DNA of 64,000 nucleotides from Microbacterium sp. No. 7 (GCF_001314225.1 NZ_CP012697.1:62001-126000), one strand, 5' to 3'; positions 7,862 to 17,110 are shown, numbered from the stretch's first letter. Made by a program: numbers and translations. The notes: generated by a model from the sequence alone, not told the origin.

Positions 7862-8446
7862 CTACGACACCGACCAGTCTGCATTGTCCATGGAGATCTC
7901 CCGCGCCATGTCGTGCAGGAATCCGATCACGATCTCCCGTTCTGCGCTCGTGAGACGGACAGCGGCGTGCATGCGTTTGGCGTGTTGTCTGCCGACGGTC
8001 TGCTTCGCCGAGGCCTCCGTCTGCGGAGTGATGCGAATGGCGAATGCGCGGCGATCGGTCGGGTGCAGGTGTCGTGTGATGTGGCCGCCCCGCTCGAGAC
8101 GGTTCAGGAGCTTCGTCGTGGATGCCGGCGAGATCTTCAGGAATGCGGCGATCATGCTGGGCGTGACGACCTCGCCGCGATTCCTCGCGACGATGAGGTA
8201 GTGGAGGGCGCGCATGTCCTGGGAACTGAGCTTCATGTACTTCTCGGAGGCGTCGAGGATGGCCTGCTCGGTCTCTCGGAGATCGACGAGCGCTTTCATG
8301 AGACGACTGATCTGCGCGACCTCGTCGGGAGAGAGGGTGGATCGATCGAACAGCTCACCGGTCGGGTCGCCGGAGCCCAGGTCGTAGAGATGGTCGGCGA
8401 CCTCGTCTCGCTGTGACCGAGGGTCGTTCTCCCGCATGGACGTCAT
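7862..8446 (-). CDS. MarR-family regulator divergent from the carotenoid operon
   Basis: 194-residue MarR protein: MKLSSQDMRALHYLIVARNR, recognition region TPSMIAAFLKISPASTTKLL, wing NRLERGGHITRHLHPTDRRA. It is transcribed away from the crt operon, with starts 105 bp apart. In Corynebacterium glutamicum and relatives the MarR-type CrtR in this position represses crt genes and is relieved by geranylgeranyl diphosphate, so the same role is likely here (inference by synteny). A perfect 7-2-7 dyad (8446-8461) touches its own start codon, suggesting autoregulation. Confidence 0.87.
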   Translation of the reverse strand: MTSMRENDPRSQRDEVADHLYDLGSGDPTGELFDRSTLSPDEVAQISRLMKALVDLRETEQAILDASEKYMKLSSQDMRALHYLIVARNRGEVVTPSMIAAFLKISPASTTKLLNRLERGGHITRHLHPTDRRAFAIRITPQTEASAKQTVGRQHAKRMHAAVRLTSAEREIVIGFLHDMAREISMDNADWSVS

Positions 8447-8461
8447 CGTACGCCCGTACGA
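8446..8461. promoter_or_regulatory. Dyad operator candidate at the MarR gene start
   Basis: TCGTACG-cc-CGTACGA, perfect 7-bp arms, beginning at the A of the MarR start codon (minus strand). Position and symmetry fit an autoregulatory MarR operator. Confidence 0.5.
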
Positions 8462-8480
8462 GGATCATGGGTAGATAATC

Positions 8481-8518
8481 AACTCTCAGTTATTGTATCT
8501 TTCAGGGTGTATTACACT
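8481..8518 (+). promoter_or_regulatory. Carotenoid operon promoter with overlapping dyad
   Basis: TTATTG (8490-8495), 17 bp, TACACT (8513-8518) forms a plausible sigma-A promoter, giving a leader of about 25 nt before crtE with GGGAGG at 8538-8543. AACT-ctc-AGTT (8481-8491) overlaps the -35 region and could be the repressor site. The stretch is markedly AT-rich for this genome. Confidence 0.5.
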
Positions 8519-8550
8519 GATGGAAATAATTTCGAGCGGGAGGACACGCC

Positions 8551-9684
8551 ATGCCGTCACCCGATCAGGCGGTGCTCCGGCGGTATCCCGGCTCGGATCG
8601 GCGGGTCGAGCACGAGGTGAGGGAGGAGATCCGCAGGCTGTTCGACTCGCGTTCGCTCCGTGCCGAGAAGTACGGCCCGCTCTTCGCATCCCTGTGGAAG
8701 ACGGCGGCGCAGTGCGTCATGGGCGGCAAGCTGTTGAGGCCGCGTCTGCTCCTGGAGGCCTTCGATGCGCTCTGCCCGGCCGGCGGGCAGAGCGAGCCCC
8801 TTCGTGCCGCCGCGGTTCGGATCGCCGCCGCGACGGAGCTGCTGCACTACTCCTTCCTCCTTCACGACGACGTCATCGACGGCGACGTGCTCAGGCGAGG
8901 ACGCCCGAACCTGGTCGGTGCCGTGCTCGCGGAGCGCGGGAGCCGGCGACCGGCGACATGGCGCGCGATGTCAGCGGATGACCACGACGTCCATTGGGCG
9001 CGGACCAGCGGCATCCTGATGGGAGACATGCTCCTGTCGGACGCGCACCACGCGTTCGCGCGCGAACCGCTGCCCGAGCCGGTGCGGATCCGCCTGCTCG
9101 ACCTCCTCGACCACGCGATCACCGAGTCCATCGTCGGCGAGCATCTCGATGTCGCGCTCGGCGACGGCGTGATCACGCCCGACCTGGAGACGGTGCTCTC
9201 CATGACGCGACTGAAGACCGCGACGTACACGTTCGAGCTGCCGTTGAAGGCCGCAGCGATCGTCGCGGGGGCGTCGCGTCGCACCGAGGACGCCCTCGGC
9301 AGGGTGGCCGGTCACCTCGGCGTGGTCTTCCAGCTGCAGGACGATCTTCTCTCCGCGTTCGGCGACGCGGCCGAGCACGGCAAGGACGCGTTATCGGATC
9401 TGAGGGAGGGCAAGGAGACGGCCATCATCGCCTTTGCCCGGACGACCGAGAGCTGGCGGACGATCGAGCGGTTCCTCGGCGACCCCGGGCTCAGCCCGAG
9501 CGATGCGATGACGGTGCGACGACACCTCACCGACTGCGGAGCGGAGGCGTTCGTCGGCTCCCTCGTCGCAGAGCATCTGCGCGCCGCGCGCTGGCTCCTC
9601 GTCTCGCCGGACTCCGCCGTTCCCCCCGGCCTCGCCGGCTTCCTCCATCGCACGATGCAGAAGCTCGAGACGCGTCGGTCATGA
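8551..9684 (+). CDS. crtE: Geranylgeranyl diphosphate synthase
   Basis: 377-residue trans-isoprenyl diphosphate synthase that condenses IPP with allylic diphosphates to make C20 GGPP, the first committed step of the C50 carotenoid pathway. The first aspartate-rich motif is HDDVIDGD near residue 107, and the second is LQDDLLSAFGD followed by GKDALSDLREGKET. Substrate-side residues GGKLLRPRLL are present. Start ATG 8551 has GGGAGG 7 nt upstream. It is the first gene of the operon and overlaps crtB by ATGA, indicating translational coupling. Cytoplasmic. An IdsA-type prenyl synthase of other chain length is the only alternative; the operon context argues for GGPP. Confidence 0.93.
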   Translation: MPSPDQAVLRRYPGSDRRVEHEVREEIRRLFDSRSLRAEKYGPLFASLWKTAAQCVMGGKLLRPRLLLEAFDALCPAGGQSEPLRAAAVRIAAATELLHYSFLLHDDVIDGDVLRRGRPNLVGAVLAERGSRRPATWRAMSADDHDVHWARTSGILMGDMLLSDAHHAFAREPLPEPVRIRLLDLLDHAITESIVGEHLDVALGDGVITPDLETVLSMTRLKTATYTFELPLKAAAIVAGASRRTEDALGRVAGHLGVVFQLQDDLLSAFGDAAEHGKDALSDLREGKETAIIAFARTTESWRTIERFLGDPGLSPSDAMTVRRHLTDCGAEAFVGSLVAEHLRAARWLLVSPDSAVPPGLAGFLHRTMQKLETRRS

Positions 9685-10607
9685 GCGGCGCACTCGACCG
9701 GCTGAGTCCGCTGGTTCGGTACACGCGCGCGTCCGAGAACGCGGCCGCGAGGATCATCGACGCGTATTCGACGTCGTTCGGCACCGCGACACGACTCCTC
9801 GGGCGCAGACATCGCGCGCACGTCCGGAACATCTACTCGCTGGTCCGCGTCGCCGACGAGCTCGTCGACGGCGCCACGGCCGACGCGGGAATGGCGCTCG
9901 ACGAGCAGAGGTCGGCCCTCGATCGGCTCGAGGAGGAGACCGAGCGCGCGATCCGGACCGGCTACAGCAGCAACCCGATCGTGCAGGCCTTCGCGCACAC
10001 GGCGCGCGCGGCGGGGATCGGCCACGAGCTGACCCGCCCGTTCTTCTCGTCCATGCGCACCGACCTCGCCGCCGACGAGCACGAGACGCCGGACGCGTCA
10101 CGCGCATCCTTGCCGGGCTTCGGAGACGCCGAGCACGCGCGCTACGTCTTCGGCTCCGCGGAGGTCGTCGGACTGATGTGCCTGCGCGTGTTCATCAGGG
10201 ACGAGCCGCTCGACTCGGGGGAGCGCGCCATCCTGGAGCACGGAGCCCGCCGTCTCGGCGCGGCGTTCCAGAACGTGAACTTCCTTCGCGACCTCGCGGA
10301 CGACACCGCACGCCTGGGGCGCAGCTATCTCAGCGAGCACGGACGGATCGATGATCGGGTCAGGGATCGCTGGGTCTCGGAGATCCGCGCGCAGCTCTCC
10401 GTCGCGCGCGCGGCGCTGCCTCTGCTGCCGGGCGACGCCCGTGTCGCCGTCGATTCCGCGTTGCGATTGTTCGGCAGGCTCACCGACCGCATCGCGCGCA
10501 CCCCGGCGGACGACCTGTACGAACAGCGCGTGCGGGTTCCGGCCGCGGAGAAGTCCTGGCTGATCGCCCGATCGATGCTCGACGCGATGAGGGAGCGAGC
10601 GAGATGA
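9681..10607 (+). CDS. crtB: Phytoene synthase
   Basis: 308-residue squalene/phytoene synthase that joins two GGPP molecules head to head to form phytoene. Visible family motifs: the first aspartate motif region VRVADELVDG near residue 60, and the second in FQNVNFLRDLADDTARLGRS with the following YLSEHGRID. The start ATG at 9681 overlaps the crtE stop (ATGA). The frame is open further upstream inside crtE, but that stretch is antisense-like shadow and not homologous. The stop overlaps crtI by ATGA. Peripheral membrane or cytoplasmic. Confidence 0.93.
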   Translation: MSGALDRLSPLVRYTRASENAAARIIDAYSTSFGTATRLLGRRHRAHVRNIYSLVRVADELVDGATADAGMALDEQRSALDRLEEETERAIRTGYSSNPIVQAFAHTARAAGIGHELTRPFFSSMRTDLAADEHETPDASRASLPGFGDAEHARYVFGSAEVVGLMCLRVFIRDEPLDSGERAILEHGARRLGAAFQNVNFLRDLADDTARLGRSYLSEHGRIDDRVRDRWVSEIRAQLSVARAALPLLPGDARVAVDSALRLFGRLTDRIARTPADDLYEQRVRVPAAEKSWLIARSMLDAMRERAR

Positions 10608-12196
10608 CACGAACGATCGTGATCGGCGGCGGAATCGCCGGTCTCGCCACCGCCGCGCTGCTCGCCCGCGAAGGGCACGCCGTCCGACTGCTCGAACGCG
10701 GTCGGCGGGTGGGCGGTCGTGCCGGCATCGTCGAACGCGGAGGATTCCGGTTCGACACCGGGCCGTCCTGGTACTTGATGCCCGAGGTGTTCGAGCACTT
10801 CTTCGCCCTGCTCGGCACGACGGCGGGGGAACAGCTCGATCTGCGCACCCTCGATCCCGGGTACCGGGTGTACTCGGAACCGGCGGGCGCGGCGCCCGCA
10901 CGCGTGACCGACATCCCGAACGGCAGAGAACGCGTCATGAGCCGCTTCGAGACGATCGAGCCGGGCAGCGCCGCGACCCTGGAGAAGTATCTCTCCTCCG
11001 CCGAGCAGGCCTCGCGCCTGGCCGGGCGGTACTTCCTCTACAACCCGTTCACGAGGCTCCGCAGCCTCGCCACCGCGGACGTCGTGCGGGCCGCGCCGAA
11101 GCTGGCATCGCTGCTCGGCACCGACCTGGAACGCTTCGTGGCGAGGCGGTTCGCAGACCCGGTGCTCCGTCAGGTGCTCGGATACCCGGCGGTCTTCCTG
11201 GGCACCGATCCGCGCCGCGCGCCCGCGTTGTATCACCTGATGAGCGCGCTCGACCTCGGCGACGGCGTCCTGTACCCGATGGGAGGGTTCTGGAGCATCG
11301 TGCAGTGCCTGGAGCAGCTCGCCACCCGTGCCGGCGTCGAGATCGTCCTGGACTCCGACGTCACCCGGATCCTGACCAGACGAGAACGCGGGGATCTCGT
11401 CGTCAACGGCGTCCGCGTCCGCGACGATCGCGGCGCCGAGCGGGTCGAGCACGCCGATGTCGTCGTGTCGGCCGCCGACCTGCATCACACCGAGACGCAG
11501 CTGCTCCCGCCCGAGGCGCAGAGCCATCCGGCATCGTGGTGGCAGAAGGCCGAGAGCGGGCCCGGCGCGATCATCGCGCTCCTGGGGGTGAGAGGAGCCC
11601 TTCCCCGGCTCGAGCACCACTCGCTCTTCTTCACCCGGGACTGGGCGGCGAACTTCGACGCGATCTTCGGCGAGGCCCCCCACGTGCCCGAGCCCGCATC
11701 GCTGTACGTGTGCCGGCCGAGCGCGACCGACCCCGCCGTCGCGCCGCCGGATCACGAGAACCTGTTCATCCTCATCCCCGTCCCCGCCGATACGGGCCTC
11801 GGCGCGGGCGGCATCGAGGGGAACGGCGCTCCGGCGATCGAGCGCGCCGTCGATGCCGCCATCGACCAGATCTCCCGATGGGCCGGCATTCCCGACCTGC
11901 GCGACCGGATCGTCGTCCGCGAGACTCTCGGGCCGGCCGACTTCGCACGCGACTACCACTCCTGGCACGGAGGCATGCTCGGCCCGGCGCACACGCTCCG
12001 GCAAAGCGCCCTCTTCCGACCGCAGAACCAGTCTCGGCGGGTGCGGAACCTCTACTACGCGGGAGCGACCACCGCGCCCGGCGTGGGGGTTCCGATGTGC
12101 CTCATCAGCGCGGAGCTCGTGCTGAAGCGGCTGCGGCGCGACCACTCGCCGGGGCCCACCGCGCCCCGGATCGGATCCGAGGCGGCTGCGCGGTGA
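10604..12196 (+). CDS. crtI: Phytoene desaturase
   Basis: 530-residue FAD-dependent CrtI-type desaturase/isomerase converting phytoene to lycopene. The N-terminal dinucleotide fold is VIGGGIAGLATAALLAREGH, followed by RRVGGRAGIVERGGFRFDTG and PSWYLMPEVFEHFF, and the C-terminal signature is YYAGATTAPGVGVPMCLISA. Length and motifs are normal. It is coupled to crtB (ATGA) and to the next gene (GTGA), so crtE to the MMPL gene is one operon. Membrane-associated. Confidence 0.95.
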   Translation: MTRTIVIGGGIAGLATAALLAREGHAVRLLERGRRVGGRAGIVERGGFRFDTGPSWYLMPEVFEHFFALLGTTAGEQLDLRTLDPGYRVYSEPAGAAPARVTDIPNGRERVMSRFETIEPGSAATLEKYLSSAEQASRLAGRYFLYNPFTRLRSLATADVVRAAPKLASLLGTDLERFVARRFADPVLRQVLGYPAVFLGTDPRRAPALYHLMSALDLGDGVLYPMGGFWSIVQCLEQLATRAGVEIVLDSDVTRILTRRERGDLVVNGVRVRDDRGAERVEHADVVVSAADLHHTETQLLPPEAQSHPASWWQKAESGPGAIIALLGVRGALPRLEHHSLFFTRDWAANFDAIFGEAPHVPEPASLYVCRPSATDPAVAPPDHENLFILIPVPADTGLGAGGIEGNGAPAIERAVDAAIDQISRWAGIPDLRDRIVVRETLGPADFARDYHSWHGGMLGPAHTLRQSALFRPQNQSRRVRNLYYAGATTAPGVGVPMCLISAELVLKRLRRDHSPGPTAPRIGSEAAAR

Positions 12197-12528
12197 GCGG
12201 GCTCGTGTATCTCGGCTGCCTGCTCGTCGGCATCGGATGCATGCTGCTCATCGACCGCCGGTTCGGGCTCTTCTTCTGGCGTTCGCCCGCCGCTGCCGCC
12301 CTCGTCACCGCCGCCGGCGTGACGTTCCTGCTGCTCTGGGATGCCGCCGGGATCGCCGCCGGCATCTTCCTCCGCGGGCAGGCGCAGATCGCGTCCGGCA
12401 TCGTCCTCGCCCCCGAGCTCCCCCTGGAGGAGCCGGTGTTCCTCGTCTTCCTCGTGCTCTGCACGATGGTCCTCTACACGGGGAGCGCCCGCCTCCTGGA
12501 GGCCCGCCGCGAGCGGGGCGGACGATGA
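12193..12528 (+). CDS. crtYe: C50 carotenoid cyclase subunit CrtYe
   Basis: 111-residue membrane protein with three hydrophobic helices, and the conserved motif APELPLEEPVFLVFLVL of heterodimeric lycopene/C50 cyclases. With CrtYf it forms the epsilon-ring cyclase of decaprenoxanthin biosynthesis (known from Corynebacterium). GTG start overlaps the crtI stop as GTGA; its stop overlaps the next start as ATGA. Upstream codons of the same frame belong to the crtI coding region. Confidence 0.9.
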   Translation: MSGLVYLGCLLVGIGCMLLIDRRFGLFFWRSPAAAALVTAAGVTFLLLWDAAGIAAGIFLRGQAQIASGIVLAPELPLEEPVFLVFLVLCTMVLYTGSARLLEARRERGGR

Positions 12529-13703
12529 CCTACGGGCTGCTGTCGGCGGGATTCCTGATCGTCGCGCTCCTCGTCGGGATGGTGCTCGCGGGCCGGGCGG
12601 GCAGGCCGGGCGTGCGCTGGGCCGCGGTCGCGATCACGATCGGAGCGCTCATCGTCCTGACGGCGGTGTTCGACAGCCTCATGATCGCGCTCGACCTGTT
12701 CCACTACGCCCCCGAGCACACCTCCGGGGTCGTGATCGGGCGGGCGCCCGTGGAGGACTTCGCGTACCCGCTCGCGATCGCCGTGCTGCTGCCCGCGCTC
12801 TGGGCGCTGCTGACGCGGCGCGACGTCGTCCCTGCGGGAGAGCTGCTGCGCCAGGCGTTCGTCGCCTCCCGCCCCGTGAGCTGGATCAACACGGCCTTCC
12901 CGTTCGCCGCGGCGATGGTCCTCACGACGCGTGAGGTCGACGCGCTCCTCGTGATCGGGGCGATCTACTACCTCATCCCCTACAACCTCGCGATGTACGG
13001 GATCAACGACGTCTTCGACTACGAGTCCGACGTCGGCAACCCGCGCAAGGGCGGCATCCAGGGAGCCCTCCTCCCGCCGCCGTTCCACGGAGCCCTGCTC
13101 CGGCTGGTCGCGGTCACGAACCTCCCGTTCCTGATCGTGCTCGTGGCGGCGGGAGGACCGGCGTCGTGGGCGGCGATCGCCGTGAGCACGTTCGCGGTCA
13201 TCGCCTACTCGGCACCCCGTCTCCGGTTCAAGGAGCGCCCCGTGCTGGACTCGATCACCTCGAGCACCCACTTCGTCAGTCCCGCCGTCGTCGGGCTCGC
13301 GCTCGCCGGAGCGGCGGTCGACGCGGCGACGATCCTCGTGCTCGCCTCGTTCTTCCTCTGGGGCACGGCGGCCCACGCGTTCGGGGCCGTCCAGGACATC
13401 GTTCCCGACCGTCGGGCGGGCATCGGGTCGGTCGCGACCGTGCTCGGAGCCCGCCGCACCGTGCGGCTGTCGCTCGTCCTCTGGACCCTGGCCGGGCTGC
13501 TCGTCCTGGCCGCACCGTGGCCGGCGCCGCTCGCGGCGATCATCGCCGTGCCCTACCTCGTCAACTGCGCGCCCTGCGTGGCCGTCACGGACGCCACGGC
13601 GGCGACGACCACTCGGGCGTGGCGGCGCTTCATCGTCCTCAACTACCTCTCCGGATTCCTTGTCACACTCATCATGATCTACGCCTGGAGACTCACGTCA
13701 TGA
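12525..13703 (+). CDS. crtYf-crtEb: Fused C50 cyclase subunit CrtYf and lycopene elongase CrtEb
   Basis: 392-residue single frame that joins two proteins usually encoded separately. Residues 1 to about 100 are a CrtYf-type cyclase subunit with three helices and RAPVEDFAYPLAIAVLLPAL. From about 112 (FVASRPVSWINTAFPFAAAM) a UbiA prenyltransferase begins, with Asp-rich motifs NDVFDYESDVGNPRKGG and QDIVPDRRAGIGS. This is the lycopene elongase that adds C5 units to make C50 flavuxanthin. Between them (TRRDVVPAGELLRQA) there is no stop and no in-frame ATG or GTG, so no separate crtEb start is visible. Start ATG 12525 overlaps crtYe; stop overlaps the MMPL gene. Confidence 0.9.
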   Translation: MTYGLLSAGFLIVALLVGMVLAGRAGRPGVRWAAVAITIGALIVLTAVFDSLMIALDLFHYAPEHTSGVVIGRAPVEDFAYPLAIAVLLPALWALLTRRDVVPAGELLRQAFVASRPVSWINTAFPFAAAMVLTTREVDALLVIGAIYYLIPYNLAMYGINDVFDYESDVGNPRKGGIQGALLPPPFHGALLRLVAVTNLPFLIVLVAAGGPASWAAIAVSTFAVIAYSAPRLRFKERPVLDSITSSTHFVSPAVVGLALAGAAVDAATILVLASFFLWGTAAHAFGAVQDIVPDRRAGIGSVATVLGARRTVRLSLVLWTLAGLLVLAAPWPAPLAAIIAVPYLVNCAPCVAVTDATAATTTRAWRRFIVLNYLSGFLVTLIMIYAWRLTS

Positions 13704-15904
13704 AGATGTCACGCACCGTACCCGCCTCGGCCTCGCCGGAGCGCCGTCGTGAGCGACGGCGCATCGTCGCGATGCTCCGCGTCGCCCTGCCCGCCCTGAT
13801 CATCCTCGTCTGGTTCGCCGGAGCGGCGATCGGCGGACCCTTCTTCGGCAGGGTCGACGAGGTCTCCTCGAACGACCAGACCTCGTACCTCCCCGAGTCC
13901 GCCGACGCCACGCGCGTGCAGGAGCGGCTCGGCCGGTTCCGGGACTCCGACGCGATACCCGCCGTGGTCGTCATCGTGGGCGAGCAGGAGCTCACCGAAG
14001 GGGACATCGAGGATCTGCGGGATGCGGTGACGGCACTCTCCGGCATCGACGGTGTCGGCGAGGGGATCTCGCCGCCGATCCCCTCCGACGACGGGCGGGC
14101 GCTCGAGGTCTTCGTGCCCGTCGACGGAGACGCCGAGATCGGAGAGGTCGTGTCCGAGATCGGCGATCGGCTCCGGGCGGAGGCTCCGCCCTCGATCGCC
14201 GTCTATGTGACCGGCCCCGCAGGGTTCAGCGCCGACCTCGTCCAGGCGTTCTCGGGGATCGACGGACTGCTCCTCGCCGTCGCCCTCATCGCGGTCTTCG
14301 TCATCCTGGTGATCGTCTACCGCTCTCTCCTGCTTCCGGTCGCCGTGCTCGCGACGAGCGTCTTCGCGCTCACCGTCGCCCTGCTGACGGTCTGGTGGCT
14401 CGCCAAGGCAGGCGTCGTGCTGCTCAGCGGACAGACCCAGGGCATCCTCTTCATCCTCGTCATCGGCGCTGCGACCGACTACTCGCTGCTCTACGTCGCC
14501 CGCTACCGCGAAGCACTCCGTGTGGAGCAGGACGGATGGGTCGCCAGCAAGGCCGCACTGCGCGGTTCGATCGAGCCGATCCTCGCCTCCGGCGGAACGG
14601 TCATCGCGGGTCTGCTCTGCCTGCTGCTGAGCGACCTGAAGTCGAACAGCGCACTCGGCCCCGTGGCATCCCTCGGCATCGTGTTCGCGATGCTCGCCGC
14701 CCTCACGCTCCTGCCGGCGATCCTCTTCGCGCTCGGCCGGGCCGCGTTCTGGCCCCGGCGGCCCCGCTACGAGCCGGAGGCCGTCGCTGCCGAGAACGGG
14801 CTCCCCGCCCGGGGGATGTGGCGAAAGGTCGGCGAGCTGATCCGACGCCGCCCCCGCCCGGTGTGGATCGTCACGACGATCGTGCTGCTCGCGGGCGCGC
14901 TCGGCGTGACGCAGCTTCAGGCGGACGGCGTGCCGCAGTCCGACCTCGTGCTCGCCTCGTCCGAGGCTCGCGACGGGCAGGAGGCCCTCGGCACGCACTT
15001 CCCCGGCGGATCCGGAAGCCCCGTCTTCGTGCTCGCGCCCGAGAACGCGTTCCGCCAGACCGCGGATGCGCTGCTCGACAGCCCCGGGATCGAGGACGTT
15101 GCCGTCCTCAGCCGCGACAGCGTCTCCGGGTCGGCTCCGGTGACCGCGGACGGCATCGGGTCGGTCGGGCCGCCGGGAACGCCGACGCCGGCTCCGACCG
15201 TCGTCGACGGCGAGATCATGCTCCAAGCGACCCTGGCCGACGCCGCGGACTCGGAGGCGGCGGAGAGCGCCGTGCGAGACCTGCGAGCGACGTTCGAGCG
15301 GAACGATGCCGAGGCGCTCGTGGGCGGTGTGACCGCGACGGCGATCGACACCAAGGACACCTCGATCCACGATCGTGCCCTGATCATCCCCGTCGTGCTC
15401 GCGGTGATCCTCCTCGTCCTGATGCTCCTGCTCCGATCGGTCGTCGCCCCGGTCCTCCTCATCCTCACGACGGTGCTGTCGTTCGCGACGGCTCTGGGCG
15501 TCTCGGCCATCGTGTTCAACAGCGTCCTCGACCTCCCCGGAGCAGACCCGGCGGTGCCCCTCTACGGGTTCGTCTTCCTCGTCGCCCTGGGCATCGACTA
15601 CAACATCTTCCTCGCCACCCGCGTGCGGGAGGAAGCGCGCCGCCACGGAACACGGGAGGGCATCATCCGCGGACTCGCCGTCACCGGGGGCGTCATCACG
15701 TCGGCGGGGCTCGTGCTCGCCGCCACCTTCGCGGCGCTCTCGATCCTCCCCATCCTGTTCCTGCTGCAGCTCGCGTTCATCGTCGCGTTCGGCGTGCTCC
15801 TCGACACCTTCCTCGTCCGGGCCCTGCTCGTTCCGGCGCTCTTCTACGACATCGGGCCGAGGATCTGGTGGCCGTCGAGACTCGGCGTCGAACGCGGCCC
15901 ATGA
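13700..15904 (+). CDS. MMPL/RND-family transporter of the carotenoid operon
   Basis: 734-residue membrane protein with two RND repeats. Each has a helix near the start (LRVALPALIILVWFAGAAIG), an extracellular domain, and a helical block (LLLAVALIAVFVILVIVYRS, then ATDYSLLYVARYREAL; and LIIPVVLAVILLVLMLLLRS, then ALGIDYNIFLATRVREEARR). The Asp in the ATDYSLL and GIDYNIF motifs is the family's proton-relay residue. Start ATG 13700 overlaps the preceding stop. C. glutamicum crt operons contain an MMPL gene (cmpL) of unproven function just after crtE; here it is last. A role in carotenoid or lipid placement is inference. Confidence 0.88.
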   Translation: MKMSRTVPASASPERRRERRRIVAMLRVALPALIILVWFAGAAIGGPFFGRVDEVSSNDQTSYLPESADATRVQERLGRFRDSDAIPAVVVIVGEQELTEGDIEDLRDAVTALSGIDGVGEGISPPIPSDDGRALEVFVPVDGDAEIGEVVSEIGDRLRAEAPPSIAVYVTGPAGFSADLVQAFSGIDGLLLAVALIAVFVILVIVYRSLLLPVAVLATSVFALTVALLTVWWLAKAGVVLLSGQTQGILFILVIGAATDYSLLYVARYREALRVEQDGWVASKAALRGSIEPILASGGTVIAGLLCLLLSDLKSNSALGPVASLGIVFAMLAALTLLPAILFALGRAAFWPRRPRYEPEAVAAENGLPARGMWRKVGELIRRRPRPVWIVTTIVLLAGALGVTQLQADGVPQSDLVLASSEARDGQEALGTHFPGGSGSPVFVLAPENAFRQTADALLDSPGIEDVAVLSRDSVSGSAPVTADGIGSVGPPGTPTPAPTVVDGEIMLQATLADAADSEAAESAVRDLRATFERNDAEALVGGVTATAIDTKDTSIHDRALIIPVVLAVILLVLMLLLRSVVAPVLLILTTVLSFATALGVSAIVFNSVLDLPGADPAVPLYGFVFLVALGIDYNIFLATRVREEARRHGTREGIIRGLAVTGGVITSAGLVLAATFAALSILPILFLLQLAFIVAFGVLLDTFLVRALLVPALFYDIGPRIWWPSRLGVERGP

Positions 15905-16013
15905 CTCGTCGAGACCTGTCCGGGCAGGTGCGACGCGGGAGGCGCGGTCGACCACCGCCGGGAACGCCACGTCTGCCGGCGCCCGCCGGCCCGGCATCCG
16001 CCAGACTGGACGC

Positions 16014-16937
16014 ATGGAGTACACGGTCTTCACCGAGCCCCAAGAAGGCTTCAGCTACGACGACCAGCTCGCCTTCGCGCTGGCCGCGGAGCGGCACGGG
16101 TTCGACGCGTTCTTCCGCTCCGACCACTACATGCGGATGGCCGAGGGCGATCCGCTGCCCGGTCCGACCGACGCCTGGACCACGCTCGCCGGTCTCGCGC
16201 GCGAGACCTCGCGCATCCGGCTGGGCACGCTCGTGTCGTCGGCGACGCACCGGGTGCCCGCGATCCTCGCGATCCAGGTCGCACAGGTCGACGCGATGTC
16301 GGGCGGACGCGTCGAGTTCGGTCTCGGCACCGGCTGGTTCGAGGCGGAGCACCGCGCGTACGGCATCCCCTTTCCGGCGAAGCGGTTCGGGATGCTGGAG
16401 GAGCAGCTCGAGGTCATCACCGGCCTCTGGCGCACGCCGGTCGGCGAGACCTTCTCCTTCGCTGGCGAGCACTACACGCTCGTCGATGCGCCGGCCCTGC
16501 CCAAGCCGGTGCAGGAGCGCGTGCCCGTGGTCGTCGGCGGCAGCGGCCCGCGCCGCACCCCCGAGATCGCGGCACGGTTCGCGACCGAGTTCAACATCGG
16601 CTTCTGCTCCGAGCGGGTCGTCGCCGAGCGCATCCCCGTCATCCGGGCGGCGTGCGAGAGGATCGGCCGCGACCCGGCCACGATGAAGATCTCGGTCGCG
16701 CTGCCGACGTTCGCGGGCGCGACAGAGGCCGACGTCGCACGTCGCGCGGAGGCCGTCGGCCGAGCCGACGTCCGCGACGGCGTCAACATCGTGGGCGGCG
16801 TCGACGAGATCGCCGCGAAGGTCGACCGACTGCGCGCGCTCGGCGCCGACCGGGTGCATTTCCAGCTGCTCGACCTGCGTGACGTCGACCAGGTCGACTT
16901 CCTCGGCGCCGAGGTGCTTCCGGCCCTCGGGCGGTGA
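16014..16937 (+). CDS. F420-dependent LLM-class oxidoreductase
   Basis: 307-residue TIM-barrel enzyme of the bacterial luciferase superfamily. N-terminus MEYTVFTEPQEGFSYDDQLA, FRSDHYMRM, RIRLGTLVSSATHRVPAILA, FGLGTGWFEAEHRAYGI and VVVGGSGPRRTPEIAARFA match the F420-dependent subgroup (family knowledge). Substrate unknown. CAGACT ends 6 nt before the ATG, and the 15 bases AGACTGGACGCATGG are identical to those at the leaderless TetR gene at 28304, so this start is probably leaderless. It stands alone, 110 bp after the crt operon in the same direction. Confidence 0.85.
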   Translation: MEYTVFTEPQEGFSYDDQLAFALAAERHGFDAFFRSDHYMRMAEGDPLPGPTDAWTTLAGLARETSRIRLGTLVSSATHRVPAILAIQVAQVDAMSGGRVEFGLGTGWFEAEHRAYGIPFPAKRFGMLEEQLEVITGLWRTPVGETFSFAGEHYTLVDAPALPKPVQERVPVVVGGSGPRRTPEIAARFATEFNIGFCSERVVAERIPVIRAACERIGRDPATMKISVALPTFAGATEADVARRAEAVGRADVRDGVNIVGGVDEIAAKVDRLRALGADRVHFQLLDLRDVDQVDFLGAEVLPALGR

Positions 16938-17110
16938 CGCGGTCCCGGCCGCCCCGCATCGCTCGGTGACGCCGCCGAATGGCGCGCGCATTCTCGTGCG
17001 ATTCGCGCTCTCCTGTGACATCTCGCTCCGAGCCGTCGGTTGAATTCTCGGCGCATTCTCTGTTCCTCTCGCACCTTCGATGCGGCAATCGGATAGGAGG
17101 GGCGAAGATT

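Noticed and set aside
8994..9680. N-terminal extension of crtB to 8994
   Set aside because: Overlaps crtE almost entirely in a shadow frame; phytoene synthase homology begins at 9681.
13709..16033. 774-residue minus-strand open frame opposite the MMPL gene
   Set aside because: Arg/Asp/Glu/Gly/His-rich composition typical of antisense shadow in high-GC DNA; the plus strand has a clear MMPL protein coupled to the crt operon.
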